Below are positions 1 through 12,419 of a DNA stretch of 64,000 nt, piece by piece (within the stretch, counting starts at the first letter, position 1; each line of letters begins with the position of its first letter). Below the pieces are notes generated by a model. That model did not search any database. It was not told the DNA's origin and worked only from the letters and a program-made list of their open reading frames with translations. The stretch spans positions 20,625,001 to 20,689,000 of the forward strand of contig NC_067201.1 of the NCBI RefSeq assembly GCF_000699445.3, read 5' to 3'. Made by a program: the position numbers and the translations under genes. The stretch comes from Schistosoma haematobium. Lineage: Eukaryota > Platyhelminthes > Trematoda > Strigeidida > Schistosomatidae.

Positions 1-2279
1 AATGTAACGAAACATTCAAATTATTCAATACAAACAACAGGAGATTAACCTTGGCAGAAGCTGAAAGCTAACATAAACTGATATCCTTCATTACGTTGTC
101 ATCAACATGTTTAGTAGGTCTAGACCTAGATCAATGCTAAATACCAAAGCACTTGGCCAACATAAACACTTCATTTCCATAATAGCAACCCAGATCACTG
201 TTTAAACGATGCGATATGAAAGCAATCAATTGTTAACAATTCTGCGTTCCCTAAAGTGGGCCACTCCCTTTGTGTTATGCTTGTTTTGGTTTGACGAGCT
301 ATCATCGTGACTTCAAATCGTAAACAAACTACTACTCATTGTGTTAGGTATGCTAAAGTGTATAGAGTGCACTATTCAACAAAACAGTTTACAAAAGATC
401 AACAGTTTGACAAGCTAGTGTTATAAGCCCACCAAAGTCAAACCCATCAGTAATGGTAAACTAAAGGCATAAAGGTTTAGTTTTCAAAGAACGGTGAAAA
501 TCTCTCAATTAATCTAACACCATGGCACACACACTGCAACAAAGTTTTCTTTGCTTGTCAGAAGTAAAGAGCGGAGTTAGAGAAAATGGACATTCTTTGG
601 TGAAGACAGATAGTTCCAACTATATTTTCCGACTCTAAAATTTGAGACAAAGAATATGACACCAGGTGAGAAGTTTCTAATGCCCCTCGATGTCCCTACG
701 GCTAGAAAATCGATAGGAACATTTTGATAACTAAGAGATGTGGGAGAATTGAACCAACAAATTAACCTCTCCAAGATACCGTAGTGGTAAGGGTTCTATA
801 ATGTTTTGAATTATTTGAATTATAGCACGAACTAAGAGTACCAGAAATAACGCAATTGAATTAAGAAGTGAGACACAAGCACAAACGAATGTATTGTATT
901 TGGAATTCGAAATCAAGCATTCAACAAGTACAAAGGTATCATTAGTTCATTCAAACACCACAGGTTCTCAACTGTATGGCCTTTAAAGTTGAATATATAA
1001 TTACTGAGGTCGACATTCAACGTGTGACATTTAGTGAAGGTCAACGGTGCTGAGCGTTGGGACAGTGGGCCAATATAGAATGGTTCGGCCATGCAGGCGT
1101 GGCCACCATATAATGCAATCTTTTTCATGTCAAACGTATTCTATCTCCAGCCGAGATGTGTTTCTTTAGAAGTGCTTAACATTATATTGCTGGCTGTCTC
1201 AATAGGACGAGTTAGTATCGCCAATGTGACTCCCACATAAGAACCCATATATTAGATAGTCACATCGTGGTCGATCTGCAGTTTGGGGATTAGGTCTTTT
1301 ATTATAGGAGCAAAGACGTAATAATATTGACTTAGACTGCAACACTACAGTACCATCTAAAATAACTGGAATAATTATTCCACGTAGGGAATCTCACCCT
1401 CACTGAGGAGGTCGTTGAGCTCAGTAATGCATACAGGTGATCAGGAAAACCGTTGTAAATTCATACATGTGGCTTATCCCTTTCTTGACTTTATGAAACT
1501 TGCTGACCTTTAGTGCTACACAAAACACAAGTTGTATTTCGATTACAATGTACTATGTATAAATTTTGTTATTAGATCTTAGTGAGGATCCAACACCTGT
1601 TGAAAATATAGGTTCGTTATGCTAGAAAAGAAAAGTGATCCAGATATAAAATGTAGAACATATATATATACTTATTCAGTGTTTTTTTGGTTCGTTGAAT
1701 GTCTGTTGATAGGGAGTAACCTATGACACATGCTTAAAAATATCCTCAAAGTTTTGTGTCTAACAAATAAAGATTCAGAAATAAATTATGAGTCTAAATG
1801 ACCCAAGTCTTCTAGAAGAAAAGAAGTGATGTTATCTCACGCTGAAGTATTTAGTGTTTGAATGACGGAGTGATCATACTATGAATATATGAATTCATAG
1901 AACCAGACAAACATTATTTCTCTTACCTTTCAGTAAGAGAGACAAAGTATCACGGATATCAAATACTCTCATGATCTAGGACTAATGCTAATGTAAATCG
2001 AAGATGTGAAATTGTTTGTATGTTGCATAAGTTATTATTTAGAAAATTTACATGGAATCTCTAGGGTACAGTGACATTTAACTGATCCTACAAGCGTAAT
2101 GGTTTGTGTCTGAGTACAGGAATATAGTAAGCAATTACATAAAAAGAATCTGGACAGTATACAGTTTCCTAGTTTTCCTAACTGAAAATGTTTTGAATAT
2201 TGCGTCAGCCATATATACACATACGATTTATGTCCTATTTCACTCATGAAATCAAAATATTCATTACTTGATAATATAA
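1..2279. other. AT-rich stretch, nothing recognised
   Basis: No open frame here has a recognisable domain, and none of the repeat families defined elsewhere in the window is visible. A GC-richer island around 1040-1110 (GGCCAATATAG, GGCGTGGCCACC) stands out from its surroundings and could be the edge of an unrecognised mobile element. Confidence 0.4.
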
Positions 2280-2795
2280 CACTACTTTATTCAGCAAGCC
2301 CTAAAAGCCCTGGCATGGCCGAGGGTAGGGAGAGTTGGCTCGCCATCTTGAAATGCTCTCACATGGCCATGCATATACAGCCACTGACAGGGAAGTCTTA
2401 CTCACTACCAATGTTCAACGTTTTTACCGGTTGGTGGATATGGAGGATTCAATTAGGGGGGATGGAAAACCCTCATTCCAAACAAATGGTGCACATAAGC
2501 ACCAGTATCCTGAAGGAACAAATGGTGTATGAACCAATTATTGATCACCGGATACCATGGGAATGCATCTCCCTACATTGCTCCATTGCCTTATGGATTA
2601 GACCTTTAAGTCAAAGGCTCCCAGTGTGGCCCCCTAAGGAAACCACCTGCTTCGGTTTTGGCACCCAGACAGTATCTCAGCACACACATAAATCAAGTGA
2701 CTTATATGGTGCATATGTATTTGGTGCCCCTTTGTACCAATATTTATGTGTTCAAATAAATAAATGTAAATACACGTTCAACATAATCCTCAATT
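2280..2795 (+). repeat. R500 repeat, most complete copy
   Basis: This is the best copy of a ~500-bp family seen six times in the window (2280, 12420, 17157 and 43845 on +; 28670 and 56526 on -). Shared blocks are a 5' part with GGCATGGCCGAGGG and CTCACATGGCCA, a middle part around GTTGGTGGATATGGAGGAT, and a 3' end with CAATATTTATGTGTTC followed by an AAATAAATAAAT tail. A fixed 3' end with an A-rich tail and variable 5' truncation is typical of LINE-mobilised retroposons. The 200-codon frame inside it (2246-2848) is not conserved in the other copies and is judged non-coding. The family could be a SINE or the 3' untranslated end of a non-LTR element. Confidence 0.75.
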
Positions 2796-2844
2796 TTGTA
2801 TCATCTCTTCACACAACACCCAAGCATTTTCTAAAATTTAGTAG

Positions 2845-2965
2845 TTGAATTCATGAGTCAATTGAACCTAGATCACCATGGAAAACCTGGAAGCACTAGA
2901 CAGTCGTTTCGTCCTAGTATGAGACTCCTCATAGGTGTGACCTCACAATCCTGCCTCGCGAGATT
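2845..2965 (-). repeat. HH2 element fragment
   Basis: This is the 3' part of an HH2 unit (see 20585-21048), read on the minus strand. It covers the conserved ATCACCATGGAAAACCTGG block and a decayed hammerhead core in which the first core C has become A. The promoter half is missing. Confidence 0.75.
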
Positions 2966-3292
2966 CATTTTGATATTAGTACGAACTGTAATTAAATTTC
3001 TTGATGGATGACTCCTATAGTCAATCCGTCATGTAACTACATTTACAGTTACTCCCAGTATAGATATACTTAATGATTAAATCTGAAGTTAACTAATGAA
3101 ATTTGTTATATTGAATTAATTATTGGCCTAACGATGGAGTTGAAGTTATATCTCTTTTTTCTAGTGTGATTTCTGGCTAAAAAATATGAAAGAGACAGCT
3201 TTTTAATATCACTATATGACTGAGCATAAACGAATTTCTGATAAAATATCTTTTACATATGTTATATCTCGATGAGAATAATGAATGGTAAC

Positions 3293-3751
3293 TGTTGGAA
3301 TCTAGTTCTAGACTAATACTATAGGTATATTTTTATCGTATAATTGATAAATAACTAAACTACTCATATTCATGACTCTCTTATCATAAGCTTCATTTTG
3401 ACCTATGAACTATTATTATACGACTTACCATTCTTCAGTTATACCCAATCTATCACATTTTGTTAAATCATACACGGATGTTGTTTCCTATTTTTATGGT
3501 ACGCTGTGGTCTGTATGGTTGGTATATAAACCCAGTATGTTTGAAATAAATGATTCATATCGCAGAGGCTGAGATTGGTGTTCTGGACTCAACAGACAGG
3601 CACGGCTAGGTGGGAAGAGGAACCGATCAAGACTGTAGACTGCTCGTACTTGTTTTATGTGTCATTGATCCGATCGATAAATCACTGTTCTCCAGTTGGC
3701 GGTATCATCACGTTATACATTGATAGGGGTACAAACCCACAAGTTATAACA
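3293..3751 (+). mobile_element. LTR-B solo LTR
   Basis: A 459-bp copy that starts TGTTGGAA and ends AAGTTATAACA. It aligns over its whole length with the minus-strand copy at 62337-62815, whose 5-bp target duplication fixes the ends. It contains a TATA box (GGTATATAAACCC, about 3519-3531) followed by an AAATAAAT signal, as expected for the U3-R junction of an LTR. No clean target duplication survives here and there is no internal retrotransposon sequence. The 60-codon frame at 3575-3757 is only a shadow of the LTR. Confidence 0.75.
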
Positions 3752-3941
3752 ACATAATAGAATATCATTTTTTTCCTTATAAGAGCAGAAAAACACCTGA
3801 TTCATTCTTTTCAGTAATACTCCATTTTGTGAAATAGTGGAGTTCATATCTCTTAAGTACTGTCGAACGTGATTGTTATAGCTTTCAATATCCTTTTTTT
3901 TTCAAATAAATTACCCATTTTACGTTCGTCTGTGATTCTAG

Positions 3942-4217
3942 TGTGGTGTGAGTTACTGATGTCAACAGGTATAAGTACTATGTATCATCGATCGAAAGTG
4001 AAATACCTGGCAGCAGAAGGTTAAGAAGATTAAAGAAAAGAAAACGAGAACAGAGAGAGGTTGGTGTGTAATCGAAAGAACAATGAAGTATGAGACGATT
4101 GGTGGATATTTCGCAATTGAATTATTTACTGTATGGTTCTCAAATTTCAATAAGATGTTCTGTAATTCTGTATCCAAATACATTCGATCTTCCCCTCTTG
4201 TGTTTTTGTCCACTACA
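3942..4217 (+). mobile_element. LTR-A solo LTR
   Basis: Begins TGTGGTGTGAG and ends CCACTACA, with internal blocks GAAATACCTGGCAGCAGAAG and a GATGTTCTGTAAT box shared with all LTR-A copies. The flanks are CTAG on the left and CTAC on the right, so the 4-bp duplication has one mismatch. Short overlapping frames on both strands have no family similarity. Confidence 0.75.
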
Positions 4218-4844
4218 CTACATTATCCCACACTTATATTATATGAGATCTCAATGTTGATCTAACTTAGCAGTATACAAAAACCAATCAGAATATGATA
4301 ATACATAACATAAAAGTTCAAGGCGGTACAATAAATGTGCTGAAGATTGAAATACTCATTCCTCGTTAGTTCCTGTCATTAAAGTAATTTATTATAACGT
4401 ACAGTAAATTCCAATTATGTCATTGAAACATAAACGTTTTTCAATGTTGATAGGCGAATCATGTGAATCTGTGAATTGAATTCGAGCTGAAAAGTTACAC
4501 TTGTAATAATTACAAAATCTTTAATGTATGCAGTACTGTAGATAATCGGATTGATACGCTCCATGATCCACATTAACCCCTTCTCAATGTTGTTGGAATG
4601 GACGCATCGAATATATAATGGACAAAGATAATAAACACAATAGCTTAGTTGATGACAAACTTTCACGACTGAAAGTTACAAATACTGATTAGTGAATGAC
4701 ACTGTTAACAATAATGTATTGTTGAAATAATTTACAACTTAGATGTATGTTTATGTGAATTCTTTACTGAAACAAAATTATTATAATTATTTTTTGACAA
4801 GACTGCTTACTTTCCTACTTACTCTGTCATTTGGTGATCAACCG
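4218..4844. other. No gene or known repeat seen
   Basis: AT-rich single-copy-looking sequence. Frames up to 83 codons carry no recognisable motif. Confidence 0.4.
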
Positions 4845-5270
4845 GATTAGGAAGATCTCGATATCTGAGGGAAAACATGGAATACAATAGATAGTTCGGA
4901 ATCAATTAGAAGACCTGAACTACGATGATGAACTAGCTATTTTATCCCATGCACATCAACAAGTATAGATGAAGACAACTAGTCTAGTAGCAGTCTCTGC
5001 ATCAGTAGGTCGCAACATACACAATGGAAAAACCAAGGTCCTCAAATACAACACGGAGAACACTAACCCAATCACACTTAATGGAGAAACTCTGGAAGAT
5101 GTTAAATCTTTCACGTAACTGGGAAGCATCATCGATGAAAAAGAAGGATCTGATACAGGTGTAAATGCAAAGATTGGCAAAGCAAGGTCAGCATTCCTAT
5201 AGTTGAAGAACATATGGAACTCAAAACAATTGACAACCAATATCAAGATCACAATCTTTGATATGAAATG
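4845..5270 (+). mobile_element. RTE-like non-LTR retrotransposon fragment
   Basis: Encodes, with stops and substitutions, the stretch downstream of the catalytic reverse transcriptase motif. Recognisable pieces correspond to SEGKHGIQW, the GETLEDVESFTYLGSIID block and the KARIGKA...[10 protein letters not shown] block of the intact family. An in-frame stop interrupts the 'TYLGS' block at about 5117. The best-preserved member of this family in the window is 23985-25815. Confidence 0.8.
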
Positions 5271-5439
5271 AACATCTTAGATTCCACTGTTCATCACAAA
5301 ATCCGAAAGTAAAATAAAACATTTACCAAATATTTTCATTTTTTAAACTTTTGATCTGCTTGTTTAGATAGTACCCAGTGTAGTTCCCTAAAAGCTTCGT
5401 AACAGCGTCTAACCTGTAGATGAGCTAGAGGTAGCCAGA

Positions 5440-5575
5440 TCGAGGTATGATTTAAAGCTGTGAGTTGATCATTAACTGTGTTTGATTCCTGAGTTGTCGA
5501 TTATCATTACTGAGGAGTCCTATGCTAGAACGAAACAGTCGTTCAGTGCTCTCAGTTTATGGATATTCGTTCAAA
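5440..5575 (+). repeat. HH2 element fragment with hammerhead
   Basis: An eroded HH2 unit without a recognisable promoter half. It retains the hammerhead block (5505-5548): CTGAGGA at 5510-5516, a stem-loop II, and GAAA at 5532-5535. Stem I and stem II each carry mismatches, so activity is doubtful. Confidence 0.6.
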
Positions 5576-5689
5576 CTAGAATGGTTTAAGATATACACTA
5601 TTCCATTTAGAGTATTAGCAAACATCCTGGTCTGAATCAGTACAATGATTGCAATAAACGGTTTGAAAATTTTCCATAGCAATCACTTA

Positions 5690-6184
5690 CTTACTTACAT
5701 ACGCCTGTTACTCCCAATAGAGCAGAGGCCTCCGACCAGCATTCTCCAACCCACTATGTTCTGGACAATCATTTCTAGTTCTATCCAATTTTTGTTCATT
5801 CTTCTCATGTCTGTCTCCGTTTCTCGGTTTAATGTTTTCTTTCGTCTTCCTCCACTCCTTCAGCCTTGAGACTTCCATGTGAGGGCTTGCCTTGTGACGC
5901 AGTTGGGTGCTTTCCTCAATGTGTGTCCTACCCACTTCCAGTGCTTCTTCCTGATTTCTTCCTCCACTGGAATCTGACTTGTTCTCTCCCACAATAAGTT
6001 GTTATTGCTGATAGTGTCTGGCCAACGGATCCTAAGTATTTTACGTAGGCAACTGTTAATGAACACTTTAATGTTGTGGATGATGTCTTTCGTAGTTCTC
6101 CCGGTTTCCGCTTCATACAGTAGAACTGTCTTGACATTCGTATTGAAAATTCTGACTTTGTTGTTGGTTGACAATTGTTTCGAG
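5690..6184 (-). mobile_element. RTE-like element, C-terminal part
   Basis: The minus strand reads the C-terminal region of the RTE-like polyprotein: a [18 protein letters not shown] block, [20 protein letters not shown], and the basic [16 protein letters not shown] motif, spread over two frames. The 3' end of the element (GGAGTAACAGGCGTAAG in intact copies) lies at the left edge near 5695. The copy is very similar to that at 17985-18610. Confidence 0.85.
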
Positions 6185-7437
6185 GAATGCTTTATTAATC
6201 TTCAATCTTCCCATAAATTTTCGGCTGAGTAATTTATTCCCTTAGAATTATTTTCCTCTCTTTTGTTTCCTATTCACTTAGTTTCCTCTCTCATCGTACT
6301 GGTGTGAGGCGTGGCCATAGGGGGGGGCGATGCATATTCACATCAGGTCTTAGGTTGATAATAAATGAATTAAATGAAATCATCTAAAAAACTGAACTTG
6401 ACAATTTGATAACACAATCACACATTTTATAGGATAAAACGTCTACAAGTACACTTTCCAGTTACATCAATGCTCAAAAAGATGAATTAACTGATCACAG
6501 TGAATACAAATGTCAGGCAAGATTTCCCGTCCTGAGTTATGACAATGTAAAAACAAGCTTTTAATTCAATAGCACTTTATGTCACTAGTTAGTTATAAGA
6601 TATTTTGGAAATCACTATTTGATCATCAATTGTTACAACTTGAGGTAGTTCCTGAATATCAACTGTTGAGATATTCGTCAAATATGAAACTAAATCAATG
6701 CTACCAGGTAAATGATACCGTGTATCCCTGACGCTATGAAAGATAGATGAAAGTCAGGAGCTCAAGAAAATGCTTGATATTCAAACAGTTCAATCTGAAG
6801 TAGATTAGCTCTCTATATATAATAACAAACATGACCTTGGGACAGATAACAAATCGGCAAGCCCAAGGTGTTTACGAGCAATTAAACATCGTCACGGAAA
6901 TGAAGATAGGAAAAGTGTTGGCGCAGTTATCCCCACAAGAATGAACCAACATTCACGGATAAAAACTGGACAACTTAAGGCTCTTCTAACCACTGACCAT
7001 TGATAAATCTTGTCCATCGTCAGTATAGCTGACCTTAGTTCAGTAATAAAAATAATATGTCGTCTTGAAATGATATGTTATTGAAAACAAAATGAACATA
7101 ATTCTCAATGGGTTACTAGGCTAATGTGTTTATCCAAAAAAAGTCAAATCTGTAGGGAGTATCTCGAAAATCAAGTTCAGGTAAACAACCATTGAAAACC
7201 AAAAAAAGCATTACACTAGCTATACTATCACAATACAGTTTACATTGACAATCTTATCTACCATTCACCTAGAACATGTGACAACAAAAGATAAACAAAA
7301 AGAAATATGAATGTAGTAAACATGCTTTTCCTAAGATTGTTATGTTTAAGAACTCGAAAAAATATTTATCCATGGAAACCCAAAACGGAGTATCAGGATC
7401 TACTGTTGTGAACGAAAACAAAAGACATGACAAACAA
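6185..7437. other. No gene or known repeat seen
   Basis: AT-rich sequence. A short G-run (eight G at about 6321-6328) next to GTGTGAGGCGTGGCC at 6302-6316 is unlike the surroundings and may be the remnant of another element's 3' end. Confidence 0.35.
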
Positions 7438-7669
7438 TGTATCTTAATACAATGGTACAGAATATCTTCATGAAATATGAAAACCATACATTGAATAATT
7501 CATTTACAACTTTCCAGCATTTGTCTTTTAAATTCTATACGCAATTACTTTCTATTTCCGTTTTTATTCTCATCAACTTGATCTTCTTAGCTTTCTACTG
7601 TCAGGCTTTTCACTTCCAATTTGTATTATATACTACTTATACCTGTTAACATAAGTCGTATACACCACA
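7438..7669 (-). mobile_element. LTR-A, 3'-truncated
   Basis: Reverse-oriented LTR-A. The element start reads ACACCACA on the plus strand at 7662-7669, and the TACTACTTATACCTGTTAACAT block matches the family. The other end is lost near 7438. Confidence 0.65.
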
Positions 7670-7947
7670 CTGCTACTGTAGTTTAACCTTGCCACCAAAA
7701 AATAAATAGACAGTCTTAATACAACATTGTATTGAATCTTTCTATTAGATAACCAATACACTTTCATATCAACATACCACAGTGTCTATAGATTAGGTCA
7801 AGTAATCCTGTAGAACGTTAAATTCTACAGATCAAATCGGCAATAGCTAAGTATGTCACATTCACCAACCATGAAGCTGATGTTAGAACTTTCTATATAA
7901 TTTAAAAAGAACAGTTTATTCAACTATGAATCCTACTAGGTTTCATG

Positions 7948-8010
7948 GAGTGCTTGTGGGTGGCCTATGCTGCTCCACGAGGAGTAACAGGCATAAGTTA
8001 ATAAGTAGGG
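7948..8010 (+). mobile_element. RTE-like 3' tip
   Basis: Only the last ~60 bp of the family remain (GGCCTATGCTGCTCCACGAG then GAGTAACAGGCATAAG). This shows extreme 5' truncation. Confidence 0.6.
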
Positions 8011-8221
8011 TTTGGTAGAAAAATAAGCCAAACTAAGCAACCTCCTATACAAGATTACACCACGAAAATAAATATAAAAGAAAATTACGAGATTATACCT
8101 TAAGAATATTACAAATGAATTTCGCATGGTTTCACCTTTGACCTAAATAAAATGATTAACCTTATTTGAATAATTATCAAAAGAGAGTTTTGTGGAGATT
8201 TTAGTCATTTAATATTTGGAT

Positions 8222-8410
8222 TTATGAGTCATCTGAAGACCGACTACAGTGGAAAACCTGGAAGTAAAACAAAAACACTGTTGGATGACGGCTCAGTGGT
8301 CTAAAGGTTAAGCATTCACGCACTCGAGACCGAAGGTCCTGAATTCCAATCCCACTTGTGGGATCGTGGATGCTCACTACCAAGGAGGGGTGCTACCTAT
8401 CATGAAACCT
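8222..8410 (+). repeat. HH2 inverted dimer, partial
   Basis: A minus-oriented HH2 3' end (8222-8262) is joined head-to-head to a plus-oriented unit. The plus unit has an A box (GGCTCAGTGGTCTAAAGG, about 8291-8308), a degraded B box and the CGTGGATGCTCAC block. The hammerhead block is truncated at about 8395. Confidence 0.7.
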
Positions 8411-9056
8411 AAGTATAAGGGATACTTCTTAATATCCTACAACAACAACGACAAAATATTCTGTGTAAACAACACTGAACTGCATATTATCAGTGATCAC
8501 ATTAAAATTCATTCACTGAAATGGTTATTCAATTGAAATCAAGGATTAGGCAAACATCACATTGGTTCCTATTCAGTGAACAGTCAGCAATAGAAAAACG
8601 TTCACTGAGATCAATATAAATTTGATCATAGAGTTTCAATAATTCTCTATTATATGAATCATTTTGTAAAAAGTCTAAAAACCAACTTCTCCTTAAACAT
8701 TGGAAGTCTTTATTTTCTGAGAAACATTTTAGGTTTCTAACGAGTCTATTGTTTAATAAAAGTCAATGTTTCATGTATATTAACAGTACATTCGATTGTC
8801 CCTACTAATATTCTCGTTCACTACAATAGAATCAAGAAACATAATCATGAATAGATACGTTAAAAAGTGTATACACAGGTAAACTGATCAAAAAGTATAT
8901 ATTACTAACCTATTAAGTCATTGAATTTTTATCCGTAACAATGTAAGGAATAAAAAGTTTCGTACTTGAGATACTCAGTTGTTGTACTTTACTGTTAAAT
9001 TCAGTCATTAATGTAAACTTCATTAAAAGCCGCATAATATTATTTAAAACTCATGT
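8411..9056. other. No gene or known repeat seen
   Basis: AT-rich sequence with no convincing coding potential or family similarity. Confidence 0.35.
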
Positions 9057-9200
9057 CTATGCAAGCAAAGATGGATAGTGGCTAGCAGGGGAATCAAGGA
9101 CAGACATTTCATCCTATTTGGGGATCATCAGCTAGATGTACCTGCATCTCAGAGTTGATTTTCACTCTGGGACTTGGACTCAGTACCATTCGCTTCATGT
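9057..9200 (-). repeat. S-alpha unit fragment with hammerhead
   Basis: The hammerhead half of an S-alpha unit on the minus strand (9086-9144). The core strings CTGATGA and GAAA are both present, but stem II keeps only its two inner C-G pairs. The B box is changed (plus strand GGACTTGGACTCAG). Confidence 0.8.
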
Positions 9201-9394
9201 ATATGCATTATATCTATATATATAGGTCCAACATATTCCTGCTGAGAGGAGTTTAATCGAAGACCCAGTTAAATTTATACCTGAAACTAATAAAAAAAAA
9301 CAGTTTAAATTCCGAAATTTTTACTCCCAATCTCAAACACTTTACGATAATTTTTCTTTTTCATATTTCAACTATTCAAACTATAAACTTTAGA

Positions 9395-9935
9395 TGATCA
9401 GTGACTAGTAATGGAATCCAAGATGTACGTTTCATCCTATCTGGGACTCATCACTTGGATGTACCTGCATCTAGTAGTTGATGTTTACTCCCGGAGTTTA
9501 ACCTTGTAACGTTCGCTCCAAACTCCATTACGTTATTACTTAACTACTGAGTCCTGATAGCCACTTGATTACGTAATGGGATGAATTTTAAATTCACTTG
9601 ATGCTATTTATTTAAATCTTCCCGTTGATAATTAGGACTGTAATTGATCAGTATCTTATTGTCATATGTGCATATTGTGCGAATTACCTCAATATTGCTT
9701 TAATTGACAAACATTATATGTAAAGATGGATAGTGGCTAACAGTAGTATCCAGAACGCGCGTTTCATCCTATTTAGGACTCGTCACTTGAATAGACACGT
9801 ATCCCAGAGTTGATGTTCACTCCAGGATCATTCACTTCAAACTTAATCACATTCACCACTTAGCTACTGCCTTCTAATAAGTGACTAATCAACTCCAATC
9901 CCAAACATCAATGGAATGATTCAAGTGTACTATAT
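9395..9935 (-). repeat. S-alpha tandem units (about 1.6 copies)
   Basis: Two hammerhead blocks (around 9407-9467 and 9740-9800) lie 331 bp apart, the period of the schistosome alpha satellite. Each monomer reads, on the minus strand: tail, tRNA-like promoter, hammerhead. Both blocks share the same loss of the first core C (GTGATGA and GTGACGA). The right end (about 9885-9935) is a plus-oriented tail fragment, so the array ends in an inverted join. Confidence 0.85.
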
Positions 9936-11276
9936 CAAGTGAATATAAACTTTAGGTTTTCATAGAAAATACCCAAGTATTCATTCCATTTTGTATTTAA
10001 TATTTAATTTACAATCAGACAATGGAAATACAATGAGAGAAAAAGAAAACAGTCAAGAACTATATCAAGATCACTATTCTATTCAATCGAATATAATTAA
10101 CTCCATATTAAAGATTCTATCATTCTCCTATATAGTACACATCAATGGATGTATATACATTCACATATGTATATATATATATATATAAACTATTCATAAA
10201 AACCTCCAATCTAAATCAGTCATATAGAATGTAACTGTATGAAACTGTATGAATAGTCATACTATTCTATTAGTTATGAAGTTGAAAACTTTAAAAAGGC
10301 AAACAATCAGCGGCTAAACTTCATTTCTTAATGAATTAGTCGGTTTAAAAAAAAGAAAAATGAAAAAAAAAGAAAACGAGAGAAAGAAAAAGAAAGTCAA
10401 GTCAAGTATAAAGATAGTAGATGAACGACAATTAGAATCTACCGAAATTCATACCTTTATTAATATTATGCTTGTTCTAAAAGATCATTCATACTATTCA
10501 AAGTACCCCAATATATATATTCATAACATTTATCTCTAAGGGAACAACAACAACAACAATTGGAATGACACTTATTCAACTTATTATCTCCATATACTTA
10601 GATATATTATATAAAAATGATCTATTTTAGTCGAATTCTTATTAAAACTTTTTGTCTAGACTTGAACTATTCTATTCATTAGATAAATATCTATTACCGA
10701 CTTAGTTCTATGATTCTATTCTAATTTTAGAACAATGGCACCATTCTAATGATAGAAAAAAATTTTTTTTTATTTTTTCAAAATTTTTTTAGTATTTTTC
10801 TTTTCACCATCTTCATCGGTAAATTATATGATTACATAATCAAACAAACATTGATAACACCTACGCACACATACACGTACGTACGCACGCATGCACACAC
10901 GCATAGGCACGCAAACACACACGCACACGCACCAGAAAACTACTTTTTTGTGTTTTTTTTTAAAAAAATTAAAAAAACAACCGGATTATCATAATTAGAA
11001 TTGACATTCACCGCCTCCTCAACTAGTCTAATTGAGACCAACTTTTGTTACTGTGACCATTGATATTAGATTGAAATATTCATATGAGTAGAATCGACAC
11101 GTTTTTTGTTTCATTAAAACAAAACGGAATTATAACAAACAAACAAACAAACAGAAAAAGTCTGACAATATAAATTTTTCAATTAATTTTTAATTATAAA
11201 ATTATAATTTTAATTAGAAAATCAGTAAACGTTTTAATTTATTCGAATCAGAATTGAATATAGACATAGTGATTAA
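9936..11276. other. Low-complexity AT-rich region
   Basis: Contains a TA run near 10169-10188, A/T homopolymer tracts (10345-10400, 10757-10800, 10945-10985) and an alternating purine-pyrimidine stretch rich in CA and CGTA at about 10862-10932 that could adopt Z-DNA. No gene is supported. The frame at 10749-10994 is low-complexity Phe/Lys and His/Thr sequence. Confidence 0.5.
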
Positions 11277-11278
11277 GT

Positions 11279-11335
<57 letters not shown>
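11277..11335 (+). repeat. (TAA)n microsatellite
   Basis: About 19 perfect TAA units, immediately upstream of the RTE insertion whose left target duplication starts at 11341. Confidence 0.95.
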
Positions 11336-11353
11336 TGTCTGAGTAAAATCAAT

Positions 11354-12230
11354 AGGACCTCGACATCTGAAGGAAAACACGGAATACAATGGACAGCTCA
11401 GAACCAATTAGACGAATTGGACTTCGCAGATGACCTAGCCCTCCTATCGCATACACAAGAACAGATGCAGATAAAGACAGTCAGTGTGGCAGCAGTCTCT
11501 GCATCAGTAGGCCTCAGCATACACAAAGGGAAAACTAAGGTCCTCAAATTCAAAGCGGAAAACAGCAATCCAATCACTCTTGATGGCGAAACTCTGGAAG
11601 ATGTAGAATCCTTCACAGACCTGGGAAGCATCATCGATGAAAAGGGAGGCTCAGATGCAGACGTTAAGGCAAGGATTGGAAAGCAAGCACAGCACTCCTA
11701 CAGTTGAAGAACATATGGAACTCAAAACAACTGTCTCTCAATCAATATCAAAGTGAGAATCTTCAATACCAACGTCAAGGCAGTTCTACTGTATGGAGCT
11801 GAAACTTGGAGAACTACAACAACCACCATCAAGAAGGTACAAGTATTTATAAATGGCTGTCTACGCAAGATACTCAACATCCATTGGCCGGATACCATCA
11901 GCAACAGTCTACTTTGACAGAGAACAAACCAGCTTCCAGCTGAAGTGGAAATTAGGAAAAGACGATGGAAATGGATAGGATATACATTACGCAAATCATC
12001 AAACTGCATCACGAGACAAGCCTTAACTTGGAATCCTGAAGGGAAGCGGAAAAGAGGAAGGCCAAAGAACACATTACGTCGGATAATAGAAGCAGATATG
12101 AAAAGGATGAATAGGAACTGGAAGGATCTGGAAATGATTGCCCAGGACAGGGTTGGATGGAGAATGCTGGTGAGCGGCCTATGCTCCTTCACGAGGAGTA
12201 ACAGGCGTAAGTAAGTAAGTAAGTAAGTAA
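11354..12230 (+). mobile_element. RTE-like element, 5'-truncated, with target duplication
   Basis: An 877-bp insertion flanked by a perfect 13-bp target duplication (GAGTAAAATCAAT at 11341-11353 and 12231-12243), ending in a (GTAA)n tail. It starts just upstream of the F-A-D-D catalytic motif, which is intact (DFADDLALLSHT). It continues through the GETLEDVESF block, a frameshift near 11690, [25 protein letters not shown] and a terminal [11 protein letters not shown]. 5' truncation plus a long duplication is the expected outcome of target-primed reverse transcription. Confidence 0.92.
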
Positions 12231-12419
12231 GAGTAAAATCAATCCATGACGTATACCTCGATGTCCTGGTACAGTCAAAGGGAAGGGGAGAGTATGTTAT
12301 CCTAATCGAAAGGTGAATGTCTTGCACTATAATAGAGATGAAGGATCAATCTAGGCGAGTTGAAAAACTCTGACTTCAAATCAATGATATACATGGACTG
12401 TAAGATACTGAAGAAATAA

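Noticed and set aside
2246..2848. 200-codon open frame that could be taken for a gene
   Set aside because: It lies within R500, and the other five R500 copies do not preserve the frame, so it is chance openness in a repeat.
9086..9144. Compensatory stem II change in an alpha-type hammerhead
   Set aside because: On recounting, the apparent A-U replacement uses a core adenine. Stem II actually has two mismatches, so there is no compensation.
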